Notes: generated by a model from the sequence alone, not told the origin. A stretch of DNA of 16,480 nt from Clostridiales bacterium UBA7103 (GCA_002493305.1 DKYJ01000009.1:1-16480); one strand, 5' to 3'. Counted from the first letter of the stretch, positions 1-6,176 are shown. Translations and numbers: made by a program.

Positions 1-52
1 ATGTAACTTAATTAATATTATTAATAATTTTTTGATAATTATTTTTAAAATC

Positions 53-81
53 TTGATTTGTAGTAATTTTAGGTTTATCAT
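53..81 (+). promoter_or_regulatory. Probable sigma-A promoter of the LacI-family gene
   Basis: A -35 box TTGATT (53-58) and a -10 box TATCAT (76-81) are separated by exactly 17 bases in a very AT-rich leader. Transcription would start near 88, leaving a leader of about 40 bases. The gene's ribosome binding site AAGGGA (114-119) sits 9 bases before the start codon. Confidence 0.6.
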
Positions 82-128
82 ACTACCATACAAATAAATA
101 TCAATAAAATCATAAGGGAATTATTTAT

Positions 129-1211
129 ATGGCAAAAAGAAAAAATTCCGTAACTAGCCTTGACGTTGCCAGGGTAGCAGGTGTTTCACAGTCTACAGTT
201 TCCATGATTCTTAATAACAGTGATTATGGCAGTTTTACCGAGGAGACCCGTCAGAAGGTATATCAGGCTTGCATTGCTACCGGTTACCGTAGCCTCGCAC
301 CTATCAAAAGGAAAAACAGCGAAAAAACCATCTTGACTATATGTCCTTCCTGCGGAAATCCTGATTATATGGTAGCGGTAGAAACTATACAGAAATGTTG
401 TATCAGTTACGGTTACAACAATCTTACTCTCTTCAGCCTCAGAAACCCCGATGTGGAAACAAAGATAATGCAGACCATTTCAAATCACTCCATTGATGGT
501 GTCATTTTTCTCTATAAACCGGAAAATACATGGCTTATATCTAATATTGAATCGCTCGTCCCTTCTATCTCTGTTTGCGACCATGATCCTATCATAGGTT
601 TTGACTCAATAGAGACAAACAGCGACAAGATAGGCTCTGTTATTGCGCAGCATCTCATTGACTTGGGTCACGAACGCATAGCCTTTGTGGCTACAGAACT
701 CAGCGACAAGCATTCACTTAGAATAAACCGTCTCAACGGCATAAAAAAAACATATCAGAACAACGGATATGATCCGGATAAAAGCATTATCGCATGTACT
801 TTTGAGTCAGAGGATATAGCAAGCAGAGAAAACATGACCGACTATGAAGCCGGTTTTATTCTAGCAAATTCCATTATTGATAAATATCCTGTCACAGCTT
901 TTGTAGGTAATAACGATATGGTTTGTTTTGGTATAATTGATGCCATTCAAAGAAAAAAGAAACGGATACCTCAGGATTATTCTGTCTGTGGCTGCGATAA
1001 CACCTCTTTATCCAACATTAAAAGCCTTTCTTTGACTACTGTAGATAACTATACAAGTCATCGCGCTTCAGAAGCTGTCAACATTTTGATTAAAAAAATT
1101 AAAAATGCGAATAACCCTGTTCAAGAGCAGTCTCCTATCAGCACCGTTAAAGTGGAATATACCCCCAAACTTGTATTAAGGTCCAGCACAGGTCCCGCAC
1201 GGAAAATATAA
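129..1211 (+). CDS. LacI-family transcriptional regulator
   Basis: This 360-residue protein has the standard LacI/GalR layout and length. An N-terminal helix-turn-helix covers about residues 9-30 (TSLDVARVAGVSQSTVSMIL), followed by the hinge segment. A periplasmic-binding-protein-like effector domain runs from about 65 to 340, with family landmarks such as HLIDLGHERIAF, GNNDMVCFGIIDAI and a VCGCDN segment near the C-terminus. Members bind DNA as dimers or tetramers and usually respond to a sugar. The ligand cannot be read from the sequence, and no transport or sugar-catabolism gene lies next to it in the window. The start is supported by AAGGGA 9 bases upstream and by the promoter at 53-81. 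Codon use is AT-rich, matching the phage-like block to its right rather than the GC-rich block after 4860. It converges on the HTH-membrane protein gene, with a strong hairpin terminator between them. Confidence 0.93.
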   Translation: MAKRKNSVTSLDVARVAGVSQSTVSMILNNSDYGSFTEETRQKVYQACIATGYRSLAPIKRKNSEKTILTICPSCGNPDYMVAVETIQKCCISYGYNNLTLFSLRNPDVETKIMQTISNHSIDGVIFLYKPENTWLISNIESLVPSISVCDHDPIIGFDSIETNSDKIGSVIAQHLIDLGHERIAFVATELSDKHSLRINRLNGIKKTYQNNGYDPDKSIIACTFESEDIASRENMTDYEAGFILANSIIDKYPVTAFVGNNDMVCFGIIDAIQRKKKRIPQDYSVCGCDNTSLSNIKSLSLTTVDNYTSHRASEAVNILIKKIKNANNPVQEQSPISTVKVEYTPKLVLRSSTGPARKI

Positions 1212-1410
1212 TTTAATTAGACAATCCTAAGGGGTTTCATCGTGCATGTTTTTACAGCTTACGGTGAACAACGTGACCTCTCGTATGAATTTCTCATAAT
1301 CATCACTTTAATTACAAGGATATTTCTCTTGACGACAAGTCGATGATTTATGGGAAACCTAGAGAGGAAAATCATAATGCAGAATAGCTTTAACTTATAT
1401 CGTCAATAAG

Positions 1411-1448
1411 ACAAGTCCCTTGGCATATACCAAGGGACTTGTTGTTTT
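1411..1448 (+). terminator. Rho-independent terminator between convergent genes
   Basis: A perfect 13-bp stem (ACAAGTCCCTTGG, 1411-1423, with its complement 1430-1442) closes a 6-base loop and is followed by TGTTTTT. It best terminates plus-strand transcription from the LacI gene. On the minus strand the tract after the hairpin is poorer in T, so it may act only weakly for the gene ending at 1452. The rest of the 240-base gap (1212-1410) shows no gene except a possible 10-codon ORF at 1377-1409. Confidence 0.85.
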
Positions 1449-1451
1449 TAT

Positions 1452-2048
1452 TTACAGTTTTATAGAATTAGCAATTTGTTTTCCTACACCGGCTGTGCCG
1501 CGGCTAAAGAAAGAAGCTGTTTCTTCCATAAAAGCTTTGAAGCTGAAGATACCATACTCGGGATTGGGAATGTCGTGGATTATGAGATAGAAGAGGCCGA
1601 GGAAAACGAGCAGAATGAAGGCGGCAATGACAACCCAAAGCTTTTTCTTATATGAAGAGATTTCGTTTTCCAGTTTTACGATAGAGGCTTTAAGTTCGGC
1701 GTTGCTGTTGCGAAGCTCTTCCATGAGTTCATCTTTGAAGCTGGCGGCAGCCTGCAGACCTTCAATCTGAGAGACATACTGCTGCGCCTCTTCCAAGGAT
1801 TCCAGATCTTCTACGGGGACAGGAGTTGCTTCAATGAGGAGAATTTTTTCAATAGGCTGGATGCTCTCTCCATACCAAAAGCTCTGATGCTCTGAACCCT
1901 CTGCAAAGACACGCTTTACAGTACTCAGGGAAGTGCTATAGCCTTTTTCCTGAAGTTTAGCAGCAATTTCATTATTGGATAAACCGAGTTCTGCCTTTTG
2001 AGCCTTCAAGCGAAGAATGAGCTCGGGCATTTTTCGTGCTTTTTTCAT
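1452..2048 (-). CDS. HTH protein with coiled coil and a single membrane anchor
   Basis: This is a 198-residue protein of unknown specific function. Residues about 10-50 (LRLKAQKAELGLSNNEIAAK onward) resemble an XRE/Cro-type helix-turn-helix. Residues about 78-135 are rich in E, L, K and S and look like a coiled coil. Residues about 137-157 (LWVVIAAFILLVFLGLFYLI) form one clear transmembrane helix, followed by a short tail of about 40 residues. The layout suggests a DNA-binding protein tethered to the inner face of the membrane. Similar small proteins occur in clostridial prophages and integrated elements (family knowledge; not verified here). The start is supported by GGAGAG 7 bases upstream. 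The promoter side carries a cluster of repeated TGAGC sites (2103-2160) that could be its own binding sites. Confidence 0.75.
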   Translation of the reverse strand: MKKARKMPELILRLKAQKAELGLSNNEIAAKLQEKGYSTSLSTVKRVFAEGSEHQSFWYGESIQPIEKILLIEATPVPVEDLESLEEAQQYVSQIEGLQAAASFKDELMEELRNSNAELKASIVKLENEISSYKKKLWVVIAAFILLVFLGLFYLIIHDIPNPEYGIFSFKAFMEETASFFSRGTAGVGKQIANSIKL

Positions 2049-2102
2049 TTATTTACTCTCCAAATCTTGATTCATGATCGAAAAGCAATTGAACCGGAAT
2101 CT

Positions 2103-2160
2103 GGCTCAGAAGTGGCTCAACTGAGCTTTTATTTGGACCTATTGAGCCTCTATTTGAGAC
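2103..2160. promoter_or_regulatory. Cluster of iterated GGCTCA/TGAGCC sites
   Basis: Five short related motifs lie just upstream of the HTH-membrane gene: GGCTCA at 2103 and 2114, TGAGC at 2122, TTGAGCC at 2142 and TTGAGAC at 2154. Several spacings are near one or two helical turns (11, 21 and 12 bases), as expected for a protein binding one face of the helix. A binding role is inferred, not shown. Confidence 0.4.
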
Positions 2161-2208
2161 TTGAAAGGCTTAAATCCCGGTGATATCTTGTAATCGACCC
2201 TAATAATG

Positions 2209-2247
2209 TGTGCTAGGTGTACTGTTTAGCGACCGGCATCTAGCACA
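2209..2247. repeat. Inverted repeat TGTGCTAG / CTAGCACA
   Basis: A perfect 8-bp inverted repeat (2209-2216 and 2240-2247) encloses 23 bases in the gap between two minus-strand genes. Neither side carries a T-run, so it is not a classic terminator. It could be a weak terminator for the XRE gene ending at 2293, an operator or a recombination site. Confidence 0.35.
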
Positions 2248-2292
2248 TGGGGGTTTGATAGAACGAGTCTAATTGCTTAGGGGCAAAGATCA

Positions 2293-2526
2293 TCAAATAT
2301 CGCAGCTCTTTATGAAATCCCCAAGGTCTAAGTCCAGAAAAGAACAAATTTTCATGGCCATACTTAAGTCGATGTTGCGTTTACCGAGTTCAAGAGCTGA
2401 ATAGTAAGCCTGAGTTATATTCAAATGCTGAGCAACCTCTGACTGGCTAAGCTTCTTAGCCTGGCGGCCGTTACGAATAAAAGATCCATAACTTACTGAA
2501 AAATTGCTGTCTGGTACAATAGCCAT
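2293..2526 (-). CDS. XRE-family repressor (phage/element immunity-type regulator)
   Basis: This 77-residue protein is almost entirely an XRE/Cro-CI-type helix-turn-helix domain. Residues about 17-72 include the recognition region (SQSEVAQHLNITQAYYSALE) and the ELGKRNIDLS signature. I start it at the ATG at 2526, preceded by AGGGAGG 7 bases upstream. An in-frame ATG at 2607 lies inside the gene's own promoter and cannot be the start. The gene is transcribed divergently from the cro-like, zinc-ribbon and nuclease genes. A 17-bp palindromic operator lies just downstream of each of the two divergent promoters and twice more before the ATPase gene. The natural inference is that this protein represses itself and the recombination cassette. 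It has no peptidase domain of the ImmA or LexA type. Confidence 0.85.
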   Translation of the reverse strand: MAIVPDSNFSVSYGSFIRNGRQAKKLSQSEVAQHLNITQAYYSALELGKRNIDLSMAMKICSFLDLDLGDFIKSCDI

Positions 2527-2557
2527 CTTTAAACCTCCCTGTGTACGAAATAAATAA

Positions 2558-2574
2558 TATAACATATAGTTGTA
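2558..2574. promoter_or_regulatory. Operator copy 1 (before the XRE gene)
   Basis: The right half TAGTTGTA (2567-2574) is perfect and the left half TATAACAT is degenerate (5 of 8 matches to TACAACTA). It lies immediately downstream of the predicted start of the minus-strand repressor transcript, where binding would give autorepression. Confidence 0.55.
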
Positions 2575-2585
2575 ATGATACGGAT

Positions 2586-2614
2586 ATAATATCACATATG
2601 TTGTCAAGTGTCAA
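2586..2614 (-). promoter_or_regulatory. Promoter of the XRE repressor gene
   Basis: On the minus strand a consensus TTGACA (2614-2609) is separated by 17 bases from TATTAT (2591-2586). This is a near-perfect sigma-A promoter firing away from the cro-like gene. A degenerate operator half-site (GTTGT at 2600-2604) lies in its spacer. Confidence 0.75.
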
Positions 2615-2639
2615 AAGATTTTGATTATATCTAAAAGTA

Positions 2640-2668
2640 TTGCAAAAATTGAAATTTAAAATTATAGT
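2640..2668 (+). promoter_or_regulatory. Promoter of the cro-like/nuclease operon
   Basis: TTGCAA (2640-2645) and TATAGT (2663-2668) are separated by 17 bases. The predicted start near 2675 falls just before the perfect palindromic operator at 2680-2696, so a bound repressor would block initiation or early elongation. Confidence 0.65.
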
Positions 2669-2679
2669 AAAATAGTAAA

Positions 2680-2696
2680 TACAACTAATAGTTGTA
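2680..2696. promoter_or_regulatory. Operator copy 2, perfect palindrome
   Basis: TACAACTA-A-TAGTTGTA is a perfect palindrome with 8-base arms around one central base. Its last base adjoins the ribosome binding site AAAGGAGG of the cro-like gene. It is the best copy of a motif found four times in this block, each time next to a gene start. Confidence 0.8.
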
Positions 2697-2710
2697 AAGG
2701 AGGCGCGACC

Positions 2711-2914
2711 ATGGACTCTATTTTTCCGAATATAGACAAAGAACTGGAAAAACGAGGTCAGAATTACCGCGACCTTGCCAGGGTAGTAGATCTAAGCGAT
2801 ATTCAGATGTATAGAAGACTTCGTGGTCAGACACGGTTACAGTTAAAAGAAGCAATAAAAATATGCCATTTTTTTGAGCTTTATGATCTGGAAACGTTAT
2901 TTGCACGGAGGTGA
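2711..2914 (+). CDS. Small Cro/HTH-like DNA-binding protein
   Basis: This 67-residue protein has the helical pattern of a minimal XRE/Cro fold: RDLARVVDLSDIQMYRRLRG in the recognition region and LKEAIKICHFFEL in the following helices. It is the first gene of the operon leaving the divergent XRE promoter region, the classic position of a cro gene or early activator in temperate phages. The start has AAAGGAGG (2696-2703) 7 bases upstream, overlapping the operator by one base. The 3' end contains the ribosome binding site of the next gene, so the two are probably translationally linked. The assignment rests on position and weak HTH resemblance. Confidence 0.75.
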   Translation: MDSIFPNIDKELEKRGQNYRDLARVVDLSDIQMYRRLRGQTRLQLKEAIKICHFFELYDLETLFARR

Positions 2915-2921
2915 GTTTGTT

Positions 2922-3116
2922 TTGTGCGATATCTGCCTGATGACAATATGCGATAGCCGATGCCCCAATGCTCCTGAAGCTCCTAGGGTGTTTATCTGCT
3001 CCGGGTGTGGAGATCCTATCTACGAAGGAGAGGACTACTGGGAGATCATGGACGAGCAGTGGTGCGAAAGGTGCGTAAATGATGCGAAGGGAGTAGCTGT
3101 TTATGACCCTGACTGA
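2922..3116 (+). CDS. Cys-rich zinc-ribbon-like small protein, TTG start
   Basis: This is a 64-residue protein whose cysteines are arranged as CxxC (2/5), C10 and C14, then CSGC (26/29) and CERC (48/51). The last two pairs look like a zinc-binding ribbon or treble-clef knuckle. I choose the TTG at 2922 because GGAGGTGA (2907-2914) lies 7 bases before it. The upstream in-frame ATGs at 2874 and 2883 lie inside the preceding gene and lack such a site. It overlaps the next gene by 14 bases, so translation is likely coupled. Small zinc-knuckle proteins of unknown function are common beside recombination genes in clostridial prophages. No specific role can be read from the sequence. Confidence 0.7.
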   Translation: MCDICLMTICDSRCPNAPEAPRVFICSGCGDPIYEGEDYWEIMDEQWCERCVNDAKGVAVYDPD

Positions 3117-3897
3117 GAGTAACTACTATTCCTCGGAATCAAACATGGAGTTCATGTCAGTCTCTCAGTACAAGCAGTTCAAGAAATGCGAGGCAGCAGC
3201 CATGGCCCAGATAAGAGGGGAGTGGGAGCAGCCGAAATCGACAGCACTTCTTGTAGGAAGCTATGTAGATGCATGGTTTGAAGGAACCCTTGGAAAGTTC
3301 CGTTTGGAAAACCCGCAGATATTCAAGAAAGATGGTAGTCTGAAAGCAGACTTCCAGCAAGCAAGTGAAATCGTTGACCGAGTACAGGCAGACTACTTGT
3401 TTATGGAGTATATGTCTGGCAAAAAGCAGGTAATCCGCACAGCTGAGCTCTTCGGATGCCGGTGGAAAATCAAGATCGACAGCCGTCTTAGAGACAAAAT
3501 AGTAGACCTAAAGGTCATGCGAAGCATGGAGCGCATTATGGGCAAAAGCTTCGTGGAATACTGGGGCTACGACCTGCAGATGGCTATATATGCTGCAGTA
3601 GAGGAGAAGGCTAAGGGGAGAAAGAAACCGCTTAGTACATACCTTGCCGTTGTAACAAAGCAGGTACCCTCAGACCTGGAAATCATAGAAATCCCTAAAT
3701 GGCGCAGAGATGAGCTGCTTCATGAAGTAGAATGTTCAATGCCTCACATACTGGCCGTAAAATCCGGTGCTATTGAGCCGGAGCGATGCGGTGTTTGTGA
3801 GTATTGCCGCGAGACCAAGAAACTGAAAGAGCCTATAGACTTCGAGTTGGTGGGCCTTTCAACAGCTGAAAGGAAAGCGATCTTCGGAACGCTTTAG
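3103..3897 (+). CDS. RecE/Cas4-like PD-(D/E)XK exonuclease (phage recombination nuclease)
   Basis: The 264-residue protein matches the phage RecE-C-terminal-like nuclease family (the DUF3799 type). Visible core elements are GSYVDAWFEG (52-61), the first acidic residue in KIKID (D126), the catalytic IVDLK (D135-x-K137), and the downstream Q159xxxY163 of the RecB/AddB/Cas4 class. One cysteine before the core (C29) and three after it (C229, C232, C235, in CGVCEYC) reproduce the one-plus-three spacing used by Cas4 and AddB to hold a 4Fe-4S cluster. The predicted role is resection of double-stranded DNA ends to give single strands for annealing. AAGGGAG lies 9 bases before the ATG, and the start overlaps the preceding gene. 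The next gene encodes a Sak4-like ATPase, a plausible recombination partner. Confidence 0.85.
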   Translation: MTLTESNYYSSESNMEFMSVSQYKQFKKCEAAAMAQIRGEWEQPKSTALLVGSYVDAWFEGTLGKFRLENPQIFKKDGSLKADFQQASEIVDRVQADYLFMEYMSGKKQVIRTAELFGCRWKIKIDSRLRDKIVDLKVMRSMERIMGKSFVEYWGYDLQMAIYAAVEEKAKGRKKPLSTYLAVVTKQVPSDLEIIEIPKWRRDELLHEVECSMPHILAVKSGAIEPERCGVCEYCRETKKLKEPIDFELVGLSTAERKAIFGTL

Positions 3898-3911
3898 TTT
3901 TTGAGAATTTA

Positions 3912-3928
3912 TACAACTATTTGTTGTG
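3912..3928. promoter_or_regulatory. Operator copy 3 (upstream of the ATPase gene)
   Basis: TACAACTA-T-TTGTTGTG has a perfect left half and 6 of 8 matches on the right. It begins 15 bases after the stop codon of the nuclease gene. Confidence 0.65.
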
Positions 3929-3950
3929 TAAATTTTTAAAACAGAATAAA

Positions 3951-3967
3951 TACAACAAATAGTCGTA
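3951..3967. promoter_or_regulatory. Operator copy 4 (upstream of the ATPase gene)
   Basis: TACAACAA-A-TAGTCGTA matches 7 of 8 positions in each arm. Its centre is 39 bases from that of copy 3, and it ends 16 bases before the ATPase start. The presence of two operators implies a separate promoter for the ATPase gene, although I cannot place convincing -35 and -10 boxes here. Confidence 0.7.
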
Positions 3968-3983
3968 AAAAGGGGGAAGAAAA

Positions 3984-4667
3984 ATGTCTGTAGCAATGAT
4001 ATGGGGAAGCCCCGGCTCCGGTAAGACGGTGGCAGCGACAGCTCCTGAGAAAGAGAAGATTTTGCTGCTCTGCAGCGATAATTCCTCTGTGGTTTTGAAT
4101 ATGTTCAACAGAAAGAATGTGACGGTGCAGAGAGTAGAGCACTGGATTGATCCCGGTGATGGTAAGAACTACTTCACCGCACAGTTTGAGGCAGCAATAG
4201 CATCCGGCAAATATTCGCTCATCGTAGTGGATAACCTTACAGATATTAAGGAGCTTGCTCTGCAGGAGATTGAGGATGCAGGGAAGATAAAGGATATCCG
4301 CCAGGTTTATCAGGCGGTGTATATGGCACTTAAGCGACTGACTCGTATTGCGGCTAACGCTAAATGCCATGTGACATTTACTGCCTGGGACGATGGGGAA
4401 GAGGTAACGAAAAACGATGGCACCATTGCTATGCGCCAGTTCCCAAACCTGCCGAAGAAGATTCTTACTCAAATTCTCGGTCTTTGCAATGTGGTCGGTC
4501 AGATGGCCAAGGCAAAGAACAAAGCAGGGGAGACCATCTGGTATGTCATTACTGAGGATAGCGAAACCAGATACCAAGCCATTCACTTTCAGAATCAAAA
4601 AGATCATTGTTTCTTGCCTCATAATTGCAACGATTTGGAAATTATTTCCAAATCATCTTTTGACTAA
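3984..4667 (+). CDS. Sak4-like phage AAA/RecA-fold ATPase
   Basis: The 227-residue protein begins almost at once with a Walker A loop (GSPGSGKT, residues 8-15). It has a Walker B strand ending in an acidic residue (SLIVVDN, D83), followed by helical and strand segments typical of the phage AAA_24/Sak4 nucleotide-binding family. Sak4 proteins are RecA-core single-strand annealing or recombination ATPases and often lie beside phage exonucleases and SSB. Here the upstream neighbour is a RecE-like nuclease, but no SSB follows. AAGGGGGAAG precedes the ATG. The last 30 or so residues are less typical, but nothing proves a frameshift. Expression is probably repressed through the two operators upstream. 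Confidence 0.8.
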   Translation: MSVAMIWGSPGSGKTVAATAPEKEKILLLCSDNSSVVLNMFNRKNVTVQRVEHWIDPGDGKNYFTAQFEAAIASGKYSLIVVDNLTDIKELALQEIEDAGKIKDIRQVYQAVYMALKRLTRIAANAKCHVTFTAWDDGEEVTKNDGTIAMRQFPNLPKKILTQILGLCNVVGQMAKAKNKAGETIWYVITEDSETRYQAIHFQNQKDHCFLPHNCNDLEIISKSSFD

Positions 4668-4693
4668 TTTTCTCACTGGGAATAAGAGAAGGG

Positions 4694-4727
4694 AAGACCA
4701 GACAGGGGTTCATTCCCATCTGGTCTT
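4694..4727. other. Hairpin downstream of the ATPase gene
   Basis: AAGACCAGA (4694-4702) pairs with TCTGGTCTT (4719-4727), and an inner GGGG/TCCC pairing continues the stem over a 5-base loop. No T-run follows on the plus strand, so it is a weak terminator candidate at most. It lies about 130 bases from the spoVAC break and could belong to the end of the inserted element. Confidence 0.4.
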
Positions 4728-4774
4728 ATGTAGCAGTTAGCCTATCGGTGCTTGAATTAATACCGGCGCTCCTT

Positions 4775-5185
4775 TCATACAGAATCTTTTTGGATTGAAT
4801 CATCATACCCACCTAGAAATTCAGGGCCTTTATGACTTGGTCTTATTATATCACCCTCATCGGTCTTGAACTCCAGCGCCGGGGCGGCCACGGAGTTTGC
4901 AAAGCCGGTTATGGGCACAAGCGTCCCCGCGCCCGCGAGCTTTGCGATGTTGTCATACAGCCCCAGCGCCGTGAGCAGCACACCTAAAAACACCATCGTG
5001 ATGCTGTCCGCGGTGGCGGCGGACTGTGTGTCCAGACCCGCCATGGTGTAGAGCTGGTTTATGAGCTGCCCCACACAGCAGATAAGCCCGCCGATCAAAA
5101 ATGCGGCCAGACAGTTTTTTCCCACAGGCGAACGAGGCGCGTGTTTTTCGGCGTATTCCTTATATTCTTCGTTTGTCATTTCCAT
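4775..5185 (-). pseudogene. spoVAC: spoVAC, 3' end replaced at an element junction
   Basis: SpoVAC is an inner-membrane component of the SpoVA channel that moves dipicolinic acid into the developing spore and out at germination. Residues 1-108 match the family closely: the N-terminal cytoplasmic segment, a first hydrophobic helix (CLAAFLIGGLICCVGQ, about 25-40), and the conserved block from FLGVLLTALGLYDN through AGAGTLVPITGFANSVAAPALEF (about 66-106). The remaining third, with the last membrane helices (families run near 150 residues), is missing. After T108 the frame continues for 28 unrelated, hydrophilic residues to a stop. The break coincides with the drop in GC content. The start is ATG 5185 with AGGGAG 8 bases upstream; the longer ORF to 5359 has no such site. 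spoVAD and spoVAE, normally downstream, are absent. As it stands the gene is non-functional unless the left block excises. Confidence 0.85.
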
Positions 5186-5417
5186 GGGCGACACTCCCTT
5201 TTTTTGACGTAAGCGCTGAACAAATCTTCTCGGCATTTTGCGGACAATTTGCGCCCTGACTTCGCCACTTTTTCTTGAAATACACAAAGTATGTCTGCAA
5301 AAAAGTGTCATCGTCAGAACACAAATTTTCTCGCAAGCTGCTCTCGCTGATTTATTCATCGCTTACTTTTTTCGTTATTATTTGAGGCCTGATAAAAATT
5401 ATTCAGTGCAAAAACAC

Positions 5418-5446
5418 TTGACTTTATACCAGGTGTGCATTATAAT
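5418..5446 (+). promoter_or_regulatory. tRNA-Ser promoter
   Basis: TTGACT (5418-5423) and TATAAT (5441-5446) are separated by 17 bases. The predicted start near 5453 lies about 38 bases before the mature tRNA 5' end, normal for a tRNA precursor leader. Confidence 0.85.
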
Positions 5447-5490
5447 ATCCAAGCTGACAATTTAACAGCGTTTTGTTTTCGACCAGATAT

Positions 5491-5582
5491 GGAGATGTCG
5501 CGTAGTTGGTCGAGCGCGCACGATTGGAAATCGTGTAAGGGTCAAAAGCTCTTCGAGAGTTCGAATCTCTCCATCTCCGCCA
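5491..5582 (+). tRNA. tRNA-Ser (anticodon GGA)
   Basis: The acceptor stem GGAGATG (5491-5497) pairs with CATCTCC (5572-5578), followed by discriminator G and an encoded CCA (5580-5582). The anticodon stem CACGA/TCGTG holds loop TTGGAAA, with anticodon GGA at 5526-5528, reading UCC and UCU. A long variable arm of the class II (Ser) type and the T arm GAGAG-TTCGAAT-CTCTC complete the cloverleaf. It has its own promoter and terminator. No duplicated 3' end is seen nearby, so there is no sign that this tRNA served as an integration site. Confidence 0.97.
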
Positions 5583-5621
5583 AAAATCGCCGGGTTTCTT
5601 AGAAATCCGGCGATTTTTACT
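5582..5621 (+). terminator. Terminator of tRNA-Ser
   Basis: A 17-bp stem (5582-5598 with 5602-5618, one G-U pair) closes a 3-base loop. The descending arm ends in TTTTT. It begins at the last base of the CCA end, so it terminates the tRNA transcript directly. Confidence 0.9.
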
Positions 5622-5628
5622 TATTACT

Positions 5629-5657
5629 TTTTCACTATCCACTCTTCACTCTTCACT
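5629..5657. repeat. Short tandem CACTCTT-type repeat
   Basis: A run of imperfect 7-base units built on TCTTCAC/CACTATC lies just after the tRNA terminator. The rest of 5660-5900 shows no convincing gene, RNA or element; short ORFs there lack ribosome binding sites. Confidence 0.4.
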
Positions 5658-5903
5658 AAAAGCCAGCAGGCGGTTTTTGAACAGTGCATTGAAATTAAGA
5701 AGCTTTTAATTGCGTCTATTAACACCGCAAAAAGAAAAACAAATTGACAGGCGGATACAACAGACGATCTTCCCACAGCATATTCCGCCGTTTCTATACT
5801 ACACATTCCACCAAAGTGACAAAACACGAAGGCGCAAAACGCTTAAATACGTACCCCAAAAACCATCTGAGAGATTTTTTTGCCGGTTTTTTTACTATTT
5901 CTG

Positions 5904-5932
5904 TTGTAATTGTCGCCGGAAAGCTGTATAAT
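5904..5932 (+). promoter_or_regulatory. Promoter of the small membrane peptide gene
   Basis: TTGTAA (5904-5909) and a consensus TATAAT (5927-5932) are separated by 17 bases. The predicted start near 5939 gives a leader of about 34 bases to the ATG at 5973. Confidence 0.85.
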
Positions 5933-5972
5933 ACACTCAGCATAACGCTTAAAAATTTTTAGGAGGATCATT

Positions 5973-6149
5973 ATGTGTAAAGTCTGCAAGAAGCTGCTTA
6001 AGCTCTGCCTGTTTCTTCTCGTTGGCGCTGTGGCCGGCTGTGCTTTCTTCTACCTGAGCAGAAAAGAGCATTTCCACTCCGTTGGTGATTTCTTTGAGGA
6101 ACTCAGGGGCGAGCTGAGCACTATTGCCTTTGTCGCTCTGTTCACCTGA
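5973..6149 (+). CDS. 58-residue single-pass membrane peptide
   Basis: This short ORF of 58 codons has unusually complete signals: a near-consensus promoter (5904-5932), ribosome binding site AGGAGG (5961-5966) 6 bases before the ATG, and a hairpin terminator 28 bases after the stop. The product starts with a Cys/Lys-rich segment (MCKVCKKLLKLC), has one hydrophobic helix at about residues 11-27 (LCLFLLVGAVAGCAFFYL), then an amphipathic or acidic segment with two histidines (EHFHSVGDFFEEL) and a hydrophobic end. Small proteins with a lysine-rich start, one helix and a hydrophilic tail are frequent in clostridial genomes, but I do not recognise this family. The GC content matches its neighbours. 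It appears to be a monocistronic gene; function unknown. Confidence 0.75.
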   Translation: MCKVCKKLLKLCLFLLVGAVAGCAFFYLSRKEHFHSVGDFFEELRGELSTIAFVALFT

Positions 6150-6176
6150 GAAACAATTTTGCCGAATGGCGTACAT

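Noticed and set aside
3936..4622. 228-codon minus-strand ORF opposite the Sak4-like gene
   Set aside because: The plus strand has Walker A and B motifs and a good start; the minus ORF covers the operators and has no domain.
5280..5320. Possible sigma-G promoter (CATACTT on the minus strand) for spoVAC
   Set aside because: The -10-like box has no matching -35 box at 17-18 bases, so it is not supported.
5186..5359. N-terminal extension of spoVAC to 5359
   Set aside because: The extension is Arg/Cys-rich, unlike SpoVAC, and a good ribosome binding site stands directly before ATG 5185.
5491..5618. tRNA-Ser as the attachment site of the left element
   Set aside because: The element side is 5' of the tRNA, the tRNA is intact with its own promoter and terminator, and no duplicated 3' end is visible; the break is in spoVAC instead.
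5624..5827. Minus-strand 67-codon ORF after the tRNA
   Set aside because: It is partly translated from the short tandem CACTCTT repeat and lacks a ribosome binding site.
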